This document shows, piece by piece, positions 1-5,566 of a stretch of DNA of 5,566 nt. Location of the stretch: positions 1-5,566 of the forward strand of contig JAVEXI010000075.1 of the NCBI GenBank assembly GCA_034004165.1, written 5' to 3'. Numbering within the stretch: the first letter of the stretch is position 1; the number at the start of each line of letters is the position of its first letter. The notes under the pieces were generated by a model, which was not told where the DNA came from, searched no databases, and was given only the letters and a program-made list of their open reading frames with translations. Made by a program: the position numbers and the translations under genes. The stretch comes from Gudongella sp034004165. Its GTDB lineage: Bacteria > Bacillota > Clostridia > Tissierellales > Tissierellaceae.

Positions 1-2458
1 GGGAGTACAGGTAATCCTGTAGCATGTCCTTGTTTCCTTTGGTCTTATCAAAGGGCTTTCCAGATTTATAATCTATTATTGATATGGTACCGCCTGAATT
101 AAAATCAACCCGGTCAATTTTCCCATTCAATTTTATGCTTAAAGATTCGTCCTTATTTCTAATTTCTATTTCTTCTTTAAAGTTCATCTCAGACAAAGAA
201 GATTTAACCAATCCTTCTTTTTTTAATTCAAGGTAATTCTTTGAATACCTTAATACAGCATCTATAAATGTATCGTAAAGACTATCGTAATGAGATCTTA
301 TGGTAACAGGAACAACTTTTTCCATTTCTACAAATTTATCATTGCATCCATCAATTACAATCTGTTCCAGATTAATATCGGATGATGTATTTAATTTATT
401 AATGACATATTCCAATATCTCATGTAACAATATTCCTCTGTCAAGAGGATTCAGCCAGCCCATGTGCCCAGGCACATCAGCTTTGATTTCTGGAACACCC
501 ATTATATATTTGAAATAGTACTTCTTTCGACAACTTGCCATCGTTTCTATTTGTGATGCTGAGAAAGAATTAGCTTCAACGAAAGTTGACCAATTATGAG
601 CTTGAATATCTTCAGTAAAATTACTACTATCGATTAAATTTTTAGGGTCAGATATTAATGATTCAACTGGAGAAATTACCTCTTTTCTTCCACTGGGAAC
701 AAATCCGATATCTTTTACCCCAACATCGGGATTTTCGAGTACTTTGTTTATAAAGGTAGATGCGTTAATGTCATTAACCTTTACCGTGTCGTAATAACTA
801 TAGACAAGGGTAATACTTTCTTTAACATTGTTCAATACTTCCCACAACTTATAAACTGAATCACTTTTCTTAGGTTCCAGTCTTAAATCTGCACTCAGCC
901 TTAGCCTTTCAGAATTATTTAGTATAGATTGTTCTCCGCCTGATTCAGGAAAATGCCCCGCGTCAAGCCCAACAACATAAACGTGTGGTCTTGTTGTGCA
1001 TATAACATTAGAATATCTGGCAACGTGGAGTTTTCCAGGAGAGGGATTGTTCATTTCTTTTCTTGCACCTTTAAGTCTTTGCTCAAGTTCGTAAAGCCAT
1101 TTAACAGAAACATTCGGATATGAACACGGGCCTTTTTGGTAGCTATTTATAGTTTCTAGTATTGCCGAAAGCGCATCAGAATTATTGCTGCTAGCTACAA
1201 TTTCATCATTAGGTATATTTACGTATTTTAACAGCTCTTTCAAATGGTCTAACCAGGTATCTGTCTGAATGCTTTGATTCTCAAGATTAGCCAGTAAATT
1301 TATAAAAGAAATAAGCCCCTCCACTATTAGACTTTCATCACTATTAGCTTCTTCTGCCTTTTCTATAAGCTTATCATGTAATCTTAAAGCACCAGTATTC
1401 ACCCTCAGACTTACCAGATAGTTCGCTATTTCACCATTACTAGCAAATTCACCATTTGATTTTTCTATATTTAAATTGAGAGTTTCAGATCTAAACAGCG
1501 GAAGCAAATCTTCGGTCATTGAGCCATTATTTATGTACCAAAGAAACTGTGAAACCGCGTAATATGGGGTTGTATTGTCTAGCTTTCTTCCTTCCTGAAT
1601 CGTAATTTCTACACCATAATAATCGCTTATACTCATTATTCGCTCTGCATATTCGCCTCCAGTGTAAAGGAGCATGCACTGATCCAAAGGAATCTTTTTT
1701 AAAAGAATATCCTTTATTACAGCACGAATCTCGTTGTTTTCGCCGTAAGCCCTGATTACATTAATACCTTCAGCTGACTTATCTCTCCCAAAAGACTCTG
1801 TGCTAATTTCTCCTTCTGCAAGTGTGTTCTTTCCATAAGAATAACTGACAGGTCTGTCAACCCCTTCGGGTTTAGGCAATATTATTAACGTGTATTTACC
1901 ATTACTTATTTGTTCAAAATATCTTTTTTCAAATGGAGCAAAGGAAATATTGTCGAATAAAAAATACTCTGTGTCTTTGGCAGTCTCAGGAATAATATTG
2001 AATAAATCGGTTTCATCTATACATTGATTTTTTCTAAGTCTCTTTTCATACTCTTCAAATATAATAGAGAGTTCATCAACTTTTCTACTTTTTAAATGCT
2101 TTAAATCCTCTTTATTTAAACCTGCTAATTTTAATTCATAAATTGTCCCAAGCATCTGTGTATATGTATTTAAAGATATAATATTTCTATTGAAGTACCG
2201 CATTGGCAAAGCCTGATCATTCATAATAGATTCTATCAGGTACAAAGCTTCCTCTCTTGATAGAATCCCCAGTCCATTGGACTTTAAATGCTGATTTGAA
2301 AGCTCCCGTGCAAGTTGTGCTAAGGTCATAACATGAGTATTTATAAGAACTTCGTATCTGTCTATAAGGTATCTTCTAGCATGATATATATGTGCTGATT
2401 TGTCGACAAGTACCACTTTTCGTTTAGTTTCATCCAAAAAAATAGTTTTGTATTTCAT
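1..2458 (-). CDS. AddB/RexB-like PD-(D/E)XK exonuclease subunit, 3' end outside the window
   Basis: An open frame of 819 codons runs from ATG at 2458 off the window at position 1, without a stop. I read it codon by codon over most of its length. The C-terminal part carries an AddB-type nuclease domain: Cys643 in MASCRKKYYFKY (the usual first ligand of the AddB 4Fe-4S cluster; the other three cysteines would lie past the window), RGILLHEILE with His679, GKIDRVD with Asp782, and IIDYKSGK with Asp796 and Lys798. Upstream are inactivated-helicase signatures of the family: FDNISFAPFE (~168-177), GENNEIRAVIKDI (~239-251) and VVGLDAGHFPES (~495-506). In the family, AddB pairs with the UvrD-like helicase AddA to process double-strand breaks. 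A partner gene just downstream is expected but not visible. No Walker A motif occurs near the N-terminus, as in RexB. The DYK motif sits ~165 residues earlier than in Bacillus AddB, so this is a short version. Other PD-(D/E)XK family proteins remain possible. Confidence 0.88.
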   Translation of the reverse strand, partial: MKYKTIFLDETKRKVVLVDKSAHIYHARRYLIDRYEVLINTHVMTLAQLARELSNQHLKSNGLGILSREEALYLIESIMNDQALPMRYFNRNIISLNTYTQMLGTIYELKLAGLNKEDLKHLKSRKVDELSIIFEEYEKRLRKNQCIDETDLFNIIPETAKDTEYFLFDNISFAPFEKRYFEQISNGKYTLIILPKPEGVDRPVSYSYGKNTLAEGEISTESFGRDKSAEGINVIRAYGENNEIRAVIKDILLKKIPLDQCMLLYTGGEYAERIMSISDYYGVEITIQEGRKLDNTTPYYAVSQFLWYINNGSMTEDLLPLFRSETLNLNIEKSNGEFASNGEIANYLVSLRVNTGALRLHDKLIEKAEEANSDESLIVEGLISFINLLANLENQSIQTDTWLDHLKELLKYVNIPNDEIVASSNNSDALSAILETINSYQKGPCSYPNVSVKWLYELEQRLKGARKEMNNPSPGKLHVARYSNVICTTRPHVYVVGLDAGHFPESGGEQSILNNSERLRLSADLRLEPKKSDSVYKLWEVLNNVKESITLVYSYYDTVKVNDINASTFINKVLENPDVGVKDIGFVPSGRKEVISPVESLISDPKNLIDSSNFTEDIQAHNWSTFVEANSFSASQIETMASCRKKYYFKYIMGVPEIKADVPGHMGWLNPLDRGILLHEILEYVINKLNTSSDINLEQIVIDGCNDKFVEMEKVVPVTIRSHYDSLYDTFIDAVLRYSKNYLELKKEGLVKSSLSEMNFKEEIEIRNKDESLSIKLNGKIDRVDFNSGGTISIIDYKSGKPFDKTKGNKDMLQDYLYS

Positions 2459-2463
2459 GACCG

Positions 2464-2470
2464 TCCTCCT
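2464..2470 (-). promoter_or_regulatory. Shine-Dalgarno of the AddB-like gene
   Basis: The minus strand reads AGGAGGA, then five bases (CGGTC), then ATG at 2458. This near-perfect site fixes the start codon of the AddB-like gene. Confidence 0.85.
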
Positions 2471-2494
2471 GCAAGACTTATTTCTATTGATTTA

Positions 2495-2503
2495 ATGATA
2501 TCA
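2495..2503 (-). promoter_or_regulatory. Candidate extended -10 promoter for the AddB-like gene
   Basis: The minus strand reads TGATATCAT, which is a TGn extension joined to a TATCAT -10 box. It lies between the terminator of the upstream gene and the ribosome binding site, and would give a leader of about 30 bases. No good -35 box lies 16-18 bases upstream. A promoter is expected here because the terminator at 2525-2585 separates the gene from the one before it, but the exact site is inferred. Confidence 0.4.
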
Positions 2504-2524
2504 CATGAATACTCATTTTAGATA

Positions 2525-2585
2525 ATAAAAAACGCCCCATCCGAATGTCTCAGGTAAAGGCCCTGATTCACAGGATGAGGCGTTT
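2525..2585 (-). terminator. Intrinsic terminator of the phosphoesterase gene
   Basis: Arms at 2573-2585 and 2530-2542 pair over 13 bp. On the minus strand the single imperfection is a U·G wobble. Inner pairs gaat/attc (2543-2546 with 2566-2569) and cagg/cctg (2551-2554 with 2562-2565) extend the hairpin. On the minus strand the stem is followed at once by TTTTTTATTAT. The stop codon of the phosphoesterase gene lies 35 bases upstream. The plus-strand reading has a C·A mismatch and a poorer T-run (TTTATTTAATT), so the minus orientation is preferred. Confidence 0.88.
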
Positions 2586-2620
2586 ATTTAATTAAGGCAC
2601 TGACTTAAATCATATGGCTC

Positions 2621-4789
2621 CTATGGTTCTAATGTCTCTTTGTAGAATCTCATGAATATATATGCACTTAGTGCTCTAGATGCATTATTCTGAGGATTGA
2701 ATATCAGAGATTCTGCATTTATGTCTACTAGAAGTCCATGTTTGAAAGCCCAGAGCATTGCTGGTTTAGCGTACTCATTTATCGAGACAAAATCTTCAAA
2801 TATTTCAGCTGCTTCTTGTTCAAATCCAATATCAAAGCCTTTCATTTCAGCATATCTAAATATTAAAGTAACCATCTGCTCTCTGGTTAGAATTTGGTCA
2901 GGTGCAAAGTTAGTTTCGCTTACTCCAAGAGTAATCTCGTTTGCGAATGCCCATGCAACTGCATTCTTGTACCAATCCTGAGTGAGGTCTTCAAATGGAG
3001 ATTCACCCTGTGGTACACTCTCATCGTTGCCAAACTCAAATCTACTTAGAATTGTGACAAACATTCCGCGAGTAATATTTACATTTGGTGCAAACAACTC
3101 ATTTGAAACGCCTTTGAACAATTCTCTTTCATTAACAAACTTAACTGCTTCAAAGAACCAGTCGTCTTCCTTAACATCGCTAAATCCTTTATAAGGAACT
3201 GCTTCTGGTACGGGTTCATCGGCAACTCCTTTGACCCTGTCATCATCTCTTCTGCCCCTACTTTGTTGTGGAGTTTCATCCTTTGGTTGTTCTTCCTCAG
3301 GCTCTTCTTCCTCTGGCTGTTCCTCCTCGGGTTGCTCTTCCTCAGGTTCCTCTATCTCAATAAGCTTATATAGGAATATTTCGCTCTTGCTCGACAGATT
3401 ATTGCTGAAGTAGAAGTTTGATCCACTGTTGCCTAACAGGATATAGAATATATTGTCTGTTGACACATTGGTGGTTTCTGAACGTAGACTCTTTTCTGCT
3501 GAATTGTAAATCCAATCTGCATAATTGTCGTCAGAACCGTCTCCATTGATATAGATACCCTCTCCACCTTGGTTCTTTCTGTATAGGAAATTAGATGAAC
3601 CGTTCAAAACATTAAATCCTTTTGTGTGGTTAACGAACTTCCACAACATTGAAGAGTCAACAGTATTTGCAAGCACTTTGTCATCTACAACTGTTACTTG
3701 TTTGCCTCTCAGATAGTCATTGCTTCCACTGGTGAACTTCTCGGTTGAAAGCGCATAATTGGTACTGCCTGACTTCGCTACTACTACATAAGTCTCCCCA
3801 TTTTCAGGTGATGATACCAGTTTATACCCTGCAGCTCCTCCTGGTTCTGATGGACCTGACCCGCCACTTCCTGAAATAGTTACTGATCCAGTTTGTTGTT
3901 GATTACCCTGTAAATCTCTGTACGAGAAATCTACTTTTGTATCATTACCTACTTTATTCAAAGTGACTACGAGTCCGTAAGCACTGTTGTTTCCATCTTT
4001 CATAGCACCAAATGATAGATAAGTGAAGTTGATTTCCTCTTGTGGTCCCCCATTGGTTGTCTGTACTTTATCACCCTTGTACTTTATGACACCATAGTTG
4101 GTATCCATTACTGTATGGTTGTGCCCCCAAAGGAAAATTACATTCTCATAATCATTCAGCAAATTGATCATTTGACTTGCTTTTAATGTGGTTCTCATGC
4201 CATAATAGTGAATAGGACGGTGGGTCATTACAAATACGGGCTTCGATGACAGGATGCTCGCCAGGGCATTTGATAAAGCCGTCATGTCGCTGTCTAAAAA
4301 TGACTCACCGGACGTATCCAGTGCAAACATTGCATAAGCTTCTCCGTTGTAGACCAGTCCTTTTGCAAAAAGTGAACTGTCTGTAGTTTCGTGATTTCCT
4401 CTAACAAGTGTAATTGGAACTTCTGATCCTAATACAGCAGATGCAGCATTCCTAGTAGTGATTGCCTCTGCATCACCTGAATACCCAACGTTGTAGTCTC
4501 CGCCGAAAGTCATTCTGTCAAGTTCAATCCCTTTATTCTTAATGCTTGTCAGCCATTGAGTCAAGTTAGTATTGTTTTGATGGACGTCTGACGTGAAACC
4601 AAGAACTACGGGGTATGAATCAGCTGCAAATGATATGGGACCACTGGAAAACAGGGGACTAAGAGCCATAACAAACGCAATTGTAAATACTAATAAGCTC
4701 CTTAATTTCCGTTTAAAAATTTTTGCGCCTTTTTTACTGCCTTTACCTGTTACATTTAGCGCATCTTTAGTTGAATAATCGTAAAACAT
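2621..4789 (-). CDS. Secreted metallophosphoesterase with three SLH domains (S-layer-type surface protein)
   Basis: The 722-residue product starts with a Lys/Arg-rich stretch (~18-30) and a hydrophobic core (~31-46), with a likely signal peptidase site after SFAA (residue 56). Residues ~60-290 form a calcineurin-like phosphoesterase domain with all five metal-site motifs: DVH (D68, H70), GGD (D98), GNHE (131-134), TH (H190) and GHNH (222-225). It should hydrolyse phosphomonoesters or diesters outside the membrane; the substrate cannot be read from the sequence. A Gly/Ser linker (~305-320) leads to a beta-rich, aromatic-rich module (~321-476, starting YKLVSSPENGETYVVVA) of uncertain role, possibly carbohydrate binding. 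An acidic (E/Q)PEEE linker (~477-506) precedes three SLH domains (~535-583, ~598-650, ~664-716), which in the family bind pyruvylated secondary cell-wall polymer. The third has a weakened TRAE-type motif (SRAL). The gene stands alone, between a structured leader and its own terminator. The ATG is supported by AAGGGGG; the next Met (41) would break the signal peptide. Confidence 0.95.
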   Translation of the reverse strand: MFYDYSTKDALNVTGKGSKKGAKIFKRKLRSLLVFTIAFVMALSPLFSSGPISFAADSYPVVLGFTSDVHQNNTNLTQWLTSIKNKGIELDRMTFGGDYNVGYSGDAEAITTRNAASAVLGSEVPITLVRGNHETTDSSLFAKGLVYNGEAYAMFALDTSGESFLDSDMTALSNALASILSSKPVFVMTHRPIHYYGMRTTLKASQMINLLNDYENVIFLWGHNHTVMDTNYGVIKYKGDKVQTTNGGPQEEINFTYLSFGAMKDGNNSAYGLVVTLNKVGNDTKVDFSYRDLQGNQQQTGSVTISGSGGSGPSEPGGAAGYKLVSSPENGETYVVVAKSGSTNYALSTEKFTSGSNDYLRGKQVTVVDDKVLANTVDSSMLWKFVNHTKGFNVLNGSSNFLYRKNQGGEGIYINGDGSDDNYADWIYNSAEKSLRSETTNVSTDNIFYILLGNSGSNFYFSNNLSSKSEIFLYKLIEIEEPEEEQPEEEQPEEEEPEEEQPKDETPQQSRGRRDDDRVKGVADEPVPEAVPYKGFSDVKEDDWFFEAVKFVNERELFKGVSNELFAPNVNITRGMFVTILSRFEFGNDESVPQGESPFEDLTQDWYKNAVAWAFANEITLGVSETNFAPDQILTREQMVTLIFRYAEMKGFDIGFEQEAAEIFEDFVSINEYAKPAMLWAFKHGLLVDINAESLIFNPQNNASRALSAYIFMRFYKETLEP
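3290..3349 (-). repeat. Four tandem 15-bp units coding for (E/Q)PEEE
   Basis: Residues 481-500 of the phosphoesterase are four 5-residue units, EPEEE, QPEEE, QPEEE and EPEEE, followed by a decayed unit QPKDE. The coding DNA is periodic at 15 bp. The stretch is a stiff acidic spacer between the enzyme part and the wall-binding SLH part. Such repeats can change copy number by slippage without breaking the frame. Confidence 0.85.
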
Positions 4790-4793
4790 ACTA

Positions 4794-4800
4794 CCCCCTT
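4794..4800 (-). promoter_or_regulatory. Shine-Dalgarno of the phosphoesterase gene
   Basis: The minus strand reads AAGGGGG, then four bases (TAGT), then ATG at 4789. It supports this ATG as the start, despite the rather long positively charged N-terminus before the signal-peptide core. Confidence 0.7.
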
Positions 4801-4827
4801 CTTTCTACTGTATAAACCTAAACCTTT

Positions 4828-4854
4828 TTATCTGCCGTTTTTCTCATCATCCAC
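4828..4854 (-). CDS. Possible 8-codon leader peptide in the phosphoesterase leader
   Basis: After the long leader terminator, the minus strand has AAAGGAG (4867-4861), six bases, then GTG starting an 8-codon frame read as MDDEKNGR that stops at TAA. An overlapping frame starts at ATG 4850 and reads MMRKTADKKV, stopping at TAG (4820-4818). Neither is in frame with the phosphoesterase. The Shine-Dalgarno is stronger than that of the large gene itself, and no longer frame follows it. It may be a translated leader peptide or a ribosome entry site for coupling. No composition bias typical of amino-acid attenuators is seen. Real translation is uncertain. Confidence 0.25.
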   Translation of the reverse strand: MDDEKNGR

Positions 4855-4880
4855 CAATCACTCCTTTCTTTAGAATTAAT

Positions 4881-4945
4881 AAAAAAAGACCTTTGCACAA
4901 CTAACAACAGAGGTTGTAAACCACTATTGCAAGCTATGTAAAGGT
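4881..4945 (-). terminator. Long intrinsic terminator / attenuator in the phosphoesterase leader
   Basis: On the minus strand ACCTTT (4945-4940) pairs with AAAGGT (4894-4889). Between them about 17 further pairs form, interrupted by three single mismatches and closing on a 5-base loop (UUACA). The 3' arm runs into C plus seven T (4888-4881). Several pairs are G·U wobbles that hold only on the minus strand, which sets the orientation. The hairpin ends about 90 bases before the phosphoesterase ATG and about 320 bases after the hydratase stop, and a nearer terminator already serves the hydratase. It is therefore better explained as a premature terminator inside the phosphoesterase leader. I saw no good promoter between it and the gene. 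Confidence 0.75.
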
Positions 4946-4998
4946 GTTTAAATCGGATAAGAAACATATTGAAGTCTCAAATATGAAATACCCTTCAT
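4936..4998 (-). promoter_or_regulatory. Candidate antiterminator stem, with internal hairpin
   Basis: On the minus strand ATGAAGGGTATTT (4998-4986) can pair with AAACACCTTTACAT (4949-4936), giving about 12 pairs with one A·C mismatch and one bulged A. This uses up the first ten bases of the terminator's 5' arm, so the two structures exclude each other. The loop holds its own hairpin at 4965-4985, where CATAT and TGA pair with TCA and ATATG (8 pairs, one bulge). The pairing was worked out by eye; no energies were computed. It resembles riboswitch or attenuator expression platforms, but I recognise no known aptamer. Confidence 0.4.
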
Positions 4999-5013
4999 TA
5001 CTTTTAAAGTAAT
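4997..5013. repeat. Perfect 17-bp palindrome
   Basis: ATTACTTTTAAAGTAAT on the plus strand has 8-bp arms about one central base. It directly abuts the candidate antiterminator stem. It could be a leader hairpin that stacks on that stem, or a DNA operator for a dimeric repressor. The sequence does not decide between these. Confidence 0.6.
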
Positions 5014-5026
5014 TCCTTCTAGTCCC

Positions 5027-5049
5027 TAAACAGTTTTTTGAACTATTTA
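5027..5049 (-). repeat. Leader hairpin, 9-bp arms
   Basis: Minus-strand arms TAAATAGTT (5049-5041) and AACTGTTTA (5035-5027) pair over 9 bp with one U·G wobble around a 5-base A-rich loop. The wobble pairs only on the minus strand, consistent with an RNA hairpin in the phosphoesterase leader. No T-run follows, so it is not a terminator. Confidence 0.4.
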
Positions 5050-5088
5050 TTAAGGAAATTTAACATTTTAACGTAGAACTATGTCATA

Positions 5089-5135
5089 ATTATCACATCA
5101 AAACAGCAATTATAAATATACTCTATATCTAACAA
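5089..5135 (-). promoter_or_regulatory. Candidate promoter region for the phosphoesterase gene
   Basis: Two overlapping sigma-A-like candidates occur on the minus strand. One is TTTATA (5116-5111), 16 bases, then GATAAT (5094-5089) preceded by TGT, an extended -10. The other is TTGTTA (5135-5130), 15 bases, then a perfect TATAAT (5114-5109). Either lies just after the hydratase terminator and would give a leader of about 290-310 bases containing all the hairpins described. In AT-rich DNA such matches arise by chance, so this is a candidate only. Confidence 0.35.
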
Positions 5136-5161
5136 AAGGCTCTATCATCAGTTTTAAAGCC
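5131..5161 (-). terminator. Probable intrinsic terminator of the hydratase transcript
   Basis: On the minus strand GGCTTTA (5161-5155) pairs with TAGAGCC (5144-5138) over 7 bp with one U·G wobble. The loop is 10 bases and TTTTGTT follows (5137-5131). It lies about 110 bases after the hydratase stop codon. The stem is short and the T-run is interrupted, so strength is uncertain. Confidence 0.55.
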
Positions 5162-5270
5162 AAATATTACATAATTTGCTAAATATACGTTTAAATATAA
5201 TCTCAATAGTTGATATGAAATTATTAGCTATTATCTTGTCATTACTTGTGCCTTTAATTCTTGTTTTTCG

Positions 5271-5566
5271 CTACTCAAATTTTACTTTCACAACTCCAAG
5301 TGTACCAAAATGGCATTCACAAATGTCTCCACTAAATGCCTCAGGTGACGCTGTAAATGCACCAGAGAGTATTACATCTCCTTTGTTTAAGCTCACTCCA
5401 AATTCATGTAGCTTGTTTGCAAGCCAGGCAACGCTTTTTGCTGGGTTTCCTAAAACCTCTGCTCCTGTTCCTTCATTTACAATCTCACCATTTTTATACA
5501 GAGTCATTTTCTCATCAACTAGCGATAACTCGTTAGGATGCATTTTCTTGTCTCCCAAAATATATA
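5271..5566 (-). CDS. 2-keto-4-pentenoate hydratase family enzyme, C-terminal part (5' end outside the window)
   Basis: The frame is open from the window edge to a TAG stop at 5273-5271 and gives the last 97 residues. GNPAKSVAWLANKLHEFGV, KGDVILSG and FGTLGVVKVKF match the C-terminal half of the hydratase/decarboxylase branch of the fumarylacetoacetate-hydrolase fold (MhpD, DmpE and 4-oxalocrotonate decarboxylase types). Members are Mg/Mn-dependent cytosolic enzymes of about 260 residues that add water to, or decarboxylate, 2-hydroxy-dienoates in meta-cleavage pathways. The N-terminal part with the metal-binding acidic residues is outside the window, so activity and substrate cannot be judged. 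A TTG at 5558 could be taken as a start, but the frame continues upstream in family-like sequence (YILGD), so the gene is truncated by the window, not short. The pathway neighbours would lie upstream. Confidence 0.85.
   Translation of the reverse strand, partial: YILGDKKMHPNELSLVDEKMTLYKNGEIVNEGTGAEVLGNPAKSVAWLANKLHEFGVSLNKGDVILSGAFTASPEAFSGDICECHFGTLGVVKVKFE

Larger units (their letters stand above)
4790..5270. other. AT-rich intergenic region with a structured leader
   Basis: These 481 bases separate the hydratase gene from the phosphoesterase gene. I see no convincing protein-coding gene of normal size. From the hydratase side they hold: featureless AT-rich sequence (5162-5270, with only a direct repeat of TATATTTA near 5184-5203), a short terminator (5131-5161), promoter-like boxes (5089-5135), hairpins (5027-5049, 4997-5013, 4965-4985), a long terminator hairpin (4881-4945), and a strong Shine-Dalgarno with a tiny ORF (4828-4867). 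Each is listed separately where it can be supported. Confidence 0.8.

Noticed and set aside
300..518. Plus-strand 72-codon frame
   Set aside because: It is antisense to the nuclease domain of the AddB-like gene, with no ribosome binding site and no recognisable sequence.
3079..3279. Minus-strand 66-codon frame inside the phosphoesterase gene
   Set aside because: It is in another frame over the SLH1 and linker coding sequence, whose own reading gives clear domains.
3231..3413. Plus-strand 60-codon Ser/Gly/Cys-rich repeat frame
   Set aside because: It is the complement of the (E/Q)PEEE repeat in the phosphoesterase gene.
4593..4778. Plus-strand 61-codon frame
   Set aside because: It mirrors the signal-peptide region of the phosphoesterase gene and has no other support.
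4948..4998. Minus-strand 16-codon frame (starts MKGISYLRLQ) ending just before the long terminator hairpin
   Set aside because: The position is suggestive of a leader peptide, but the only Shine-Dalgarno-like sequence (AAGGA) is about 15 bases from the ATG, and the frame overlaps the palindrome and hairpin sequences. Not supported enough to list as a gene.
4790..5270. Known riboswitch (c-di-GMP-I/II, T-box and similar)
   Set aside because: I looked for the conserved core strings I remember of these classes and found none. Only the generic terminator/antiterminator layout is supported.
5215..5566. Plus-strand frame from ATG 5215 open to the window end, with a hydrophobic signal-like start (MKLLAIILSLLVPLILVF)
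   Set aside because: From 5271 on it is antisense to the well-supported hydratase, it has no Shine-Dalgarno, and its translation past residue ~20 looks like a shadow of the opposite strand.

Overview
The window comes from a low-G+C, probably anaerobic Firmicute of the Clostridia type. This is inferred from AT-rich spacers, strong AGGAGG-type ribosome binding sites, a surface protein anchored by SLH domains, and a PD-(D/E)XK exonuclease subunit of the AddB/RexB kind. No species can be named. All three genes lie on the minus strand, so transcription runs from high to low coordinates.

In order of transcription: (1) 5271-5566 holds the C-terminal ~97 residues of a fumarylacetoacetate-hydrolase-fold enzyme of the 2-keto-4-pentenoate hydratase / 4-oxalocrotonate decarboxylase family, cut by the window edge. 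A short hairpin with a U-rich tail (5131-5161) probably ends its transcript. (2) A 481-bp AT-rich spacer (4790-5270) follows. It holds promoter-like sequences near 5089-5135, several hairpins, a long intrinsic terminator (4881-4945) placed before the next gene, and a strong Shine-Dalgarno with a tiny ORF. The arrangement looks like a transcription-attenuated leader. (3) 2621-4789 encodes a 722-residue secreted calcineurin-like metallophosphoesterase with a beta-rich middle module, an acidic Pro/Glu linker and three C-terminal SLH domains. It ends at a clear intrinsic terminator (2525-2585). (4) 1-2458 encodes an AddB/RexB-like helicase-exonuclease subunit with its own ribosome binding site and a likely extended -10 promoter. 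Its 3' end lies outside the window.

The three genes do not form an obvious common pathway, and each seems to be its own transcription unit: aromatic or keto-acid metabolism, surface phosphoester hydrolysis, and double-strand-break repair or DNA degradation. The least ordinary part is the leader of the phosphoesterase gene. There, mutually exclusive terminator and antiterminator pairings can be drawn by hand, and I cannot match the leader to a known riboswitch class. No tRNA, rRNA, CRISPR array or insertion sequence was seen.
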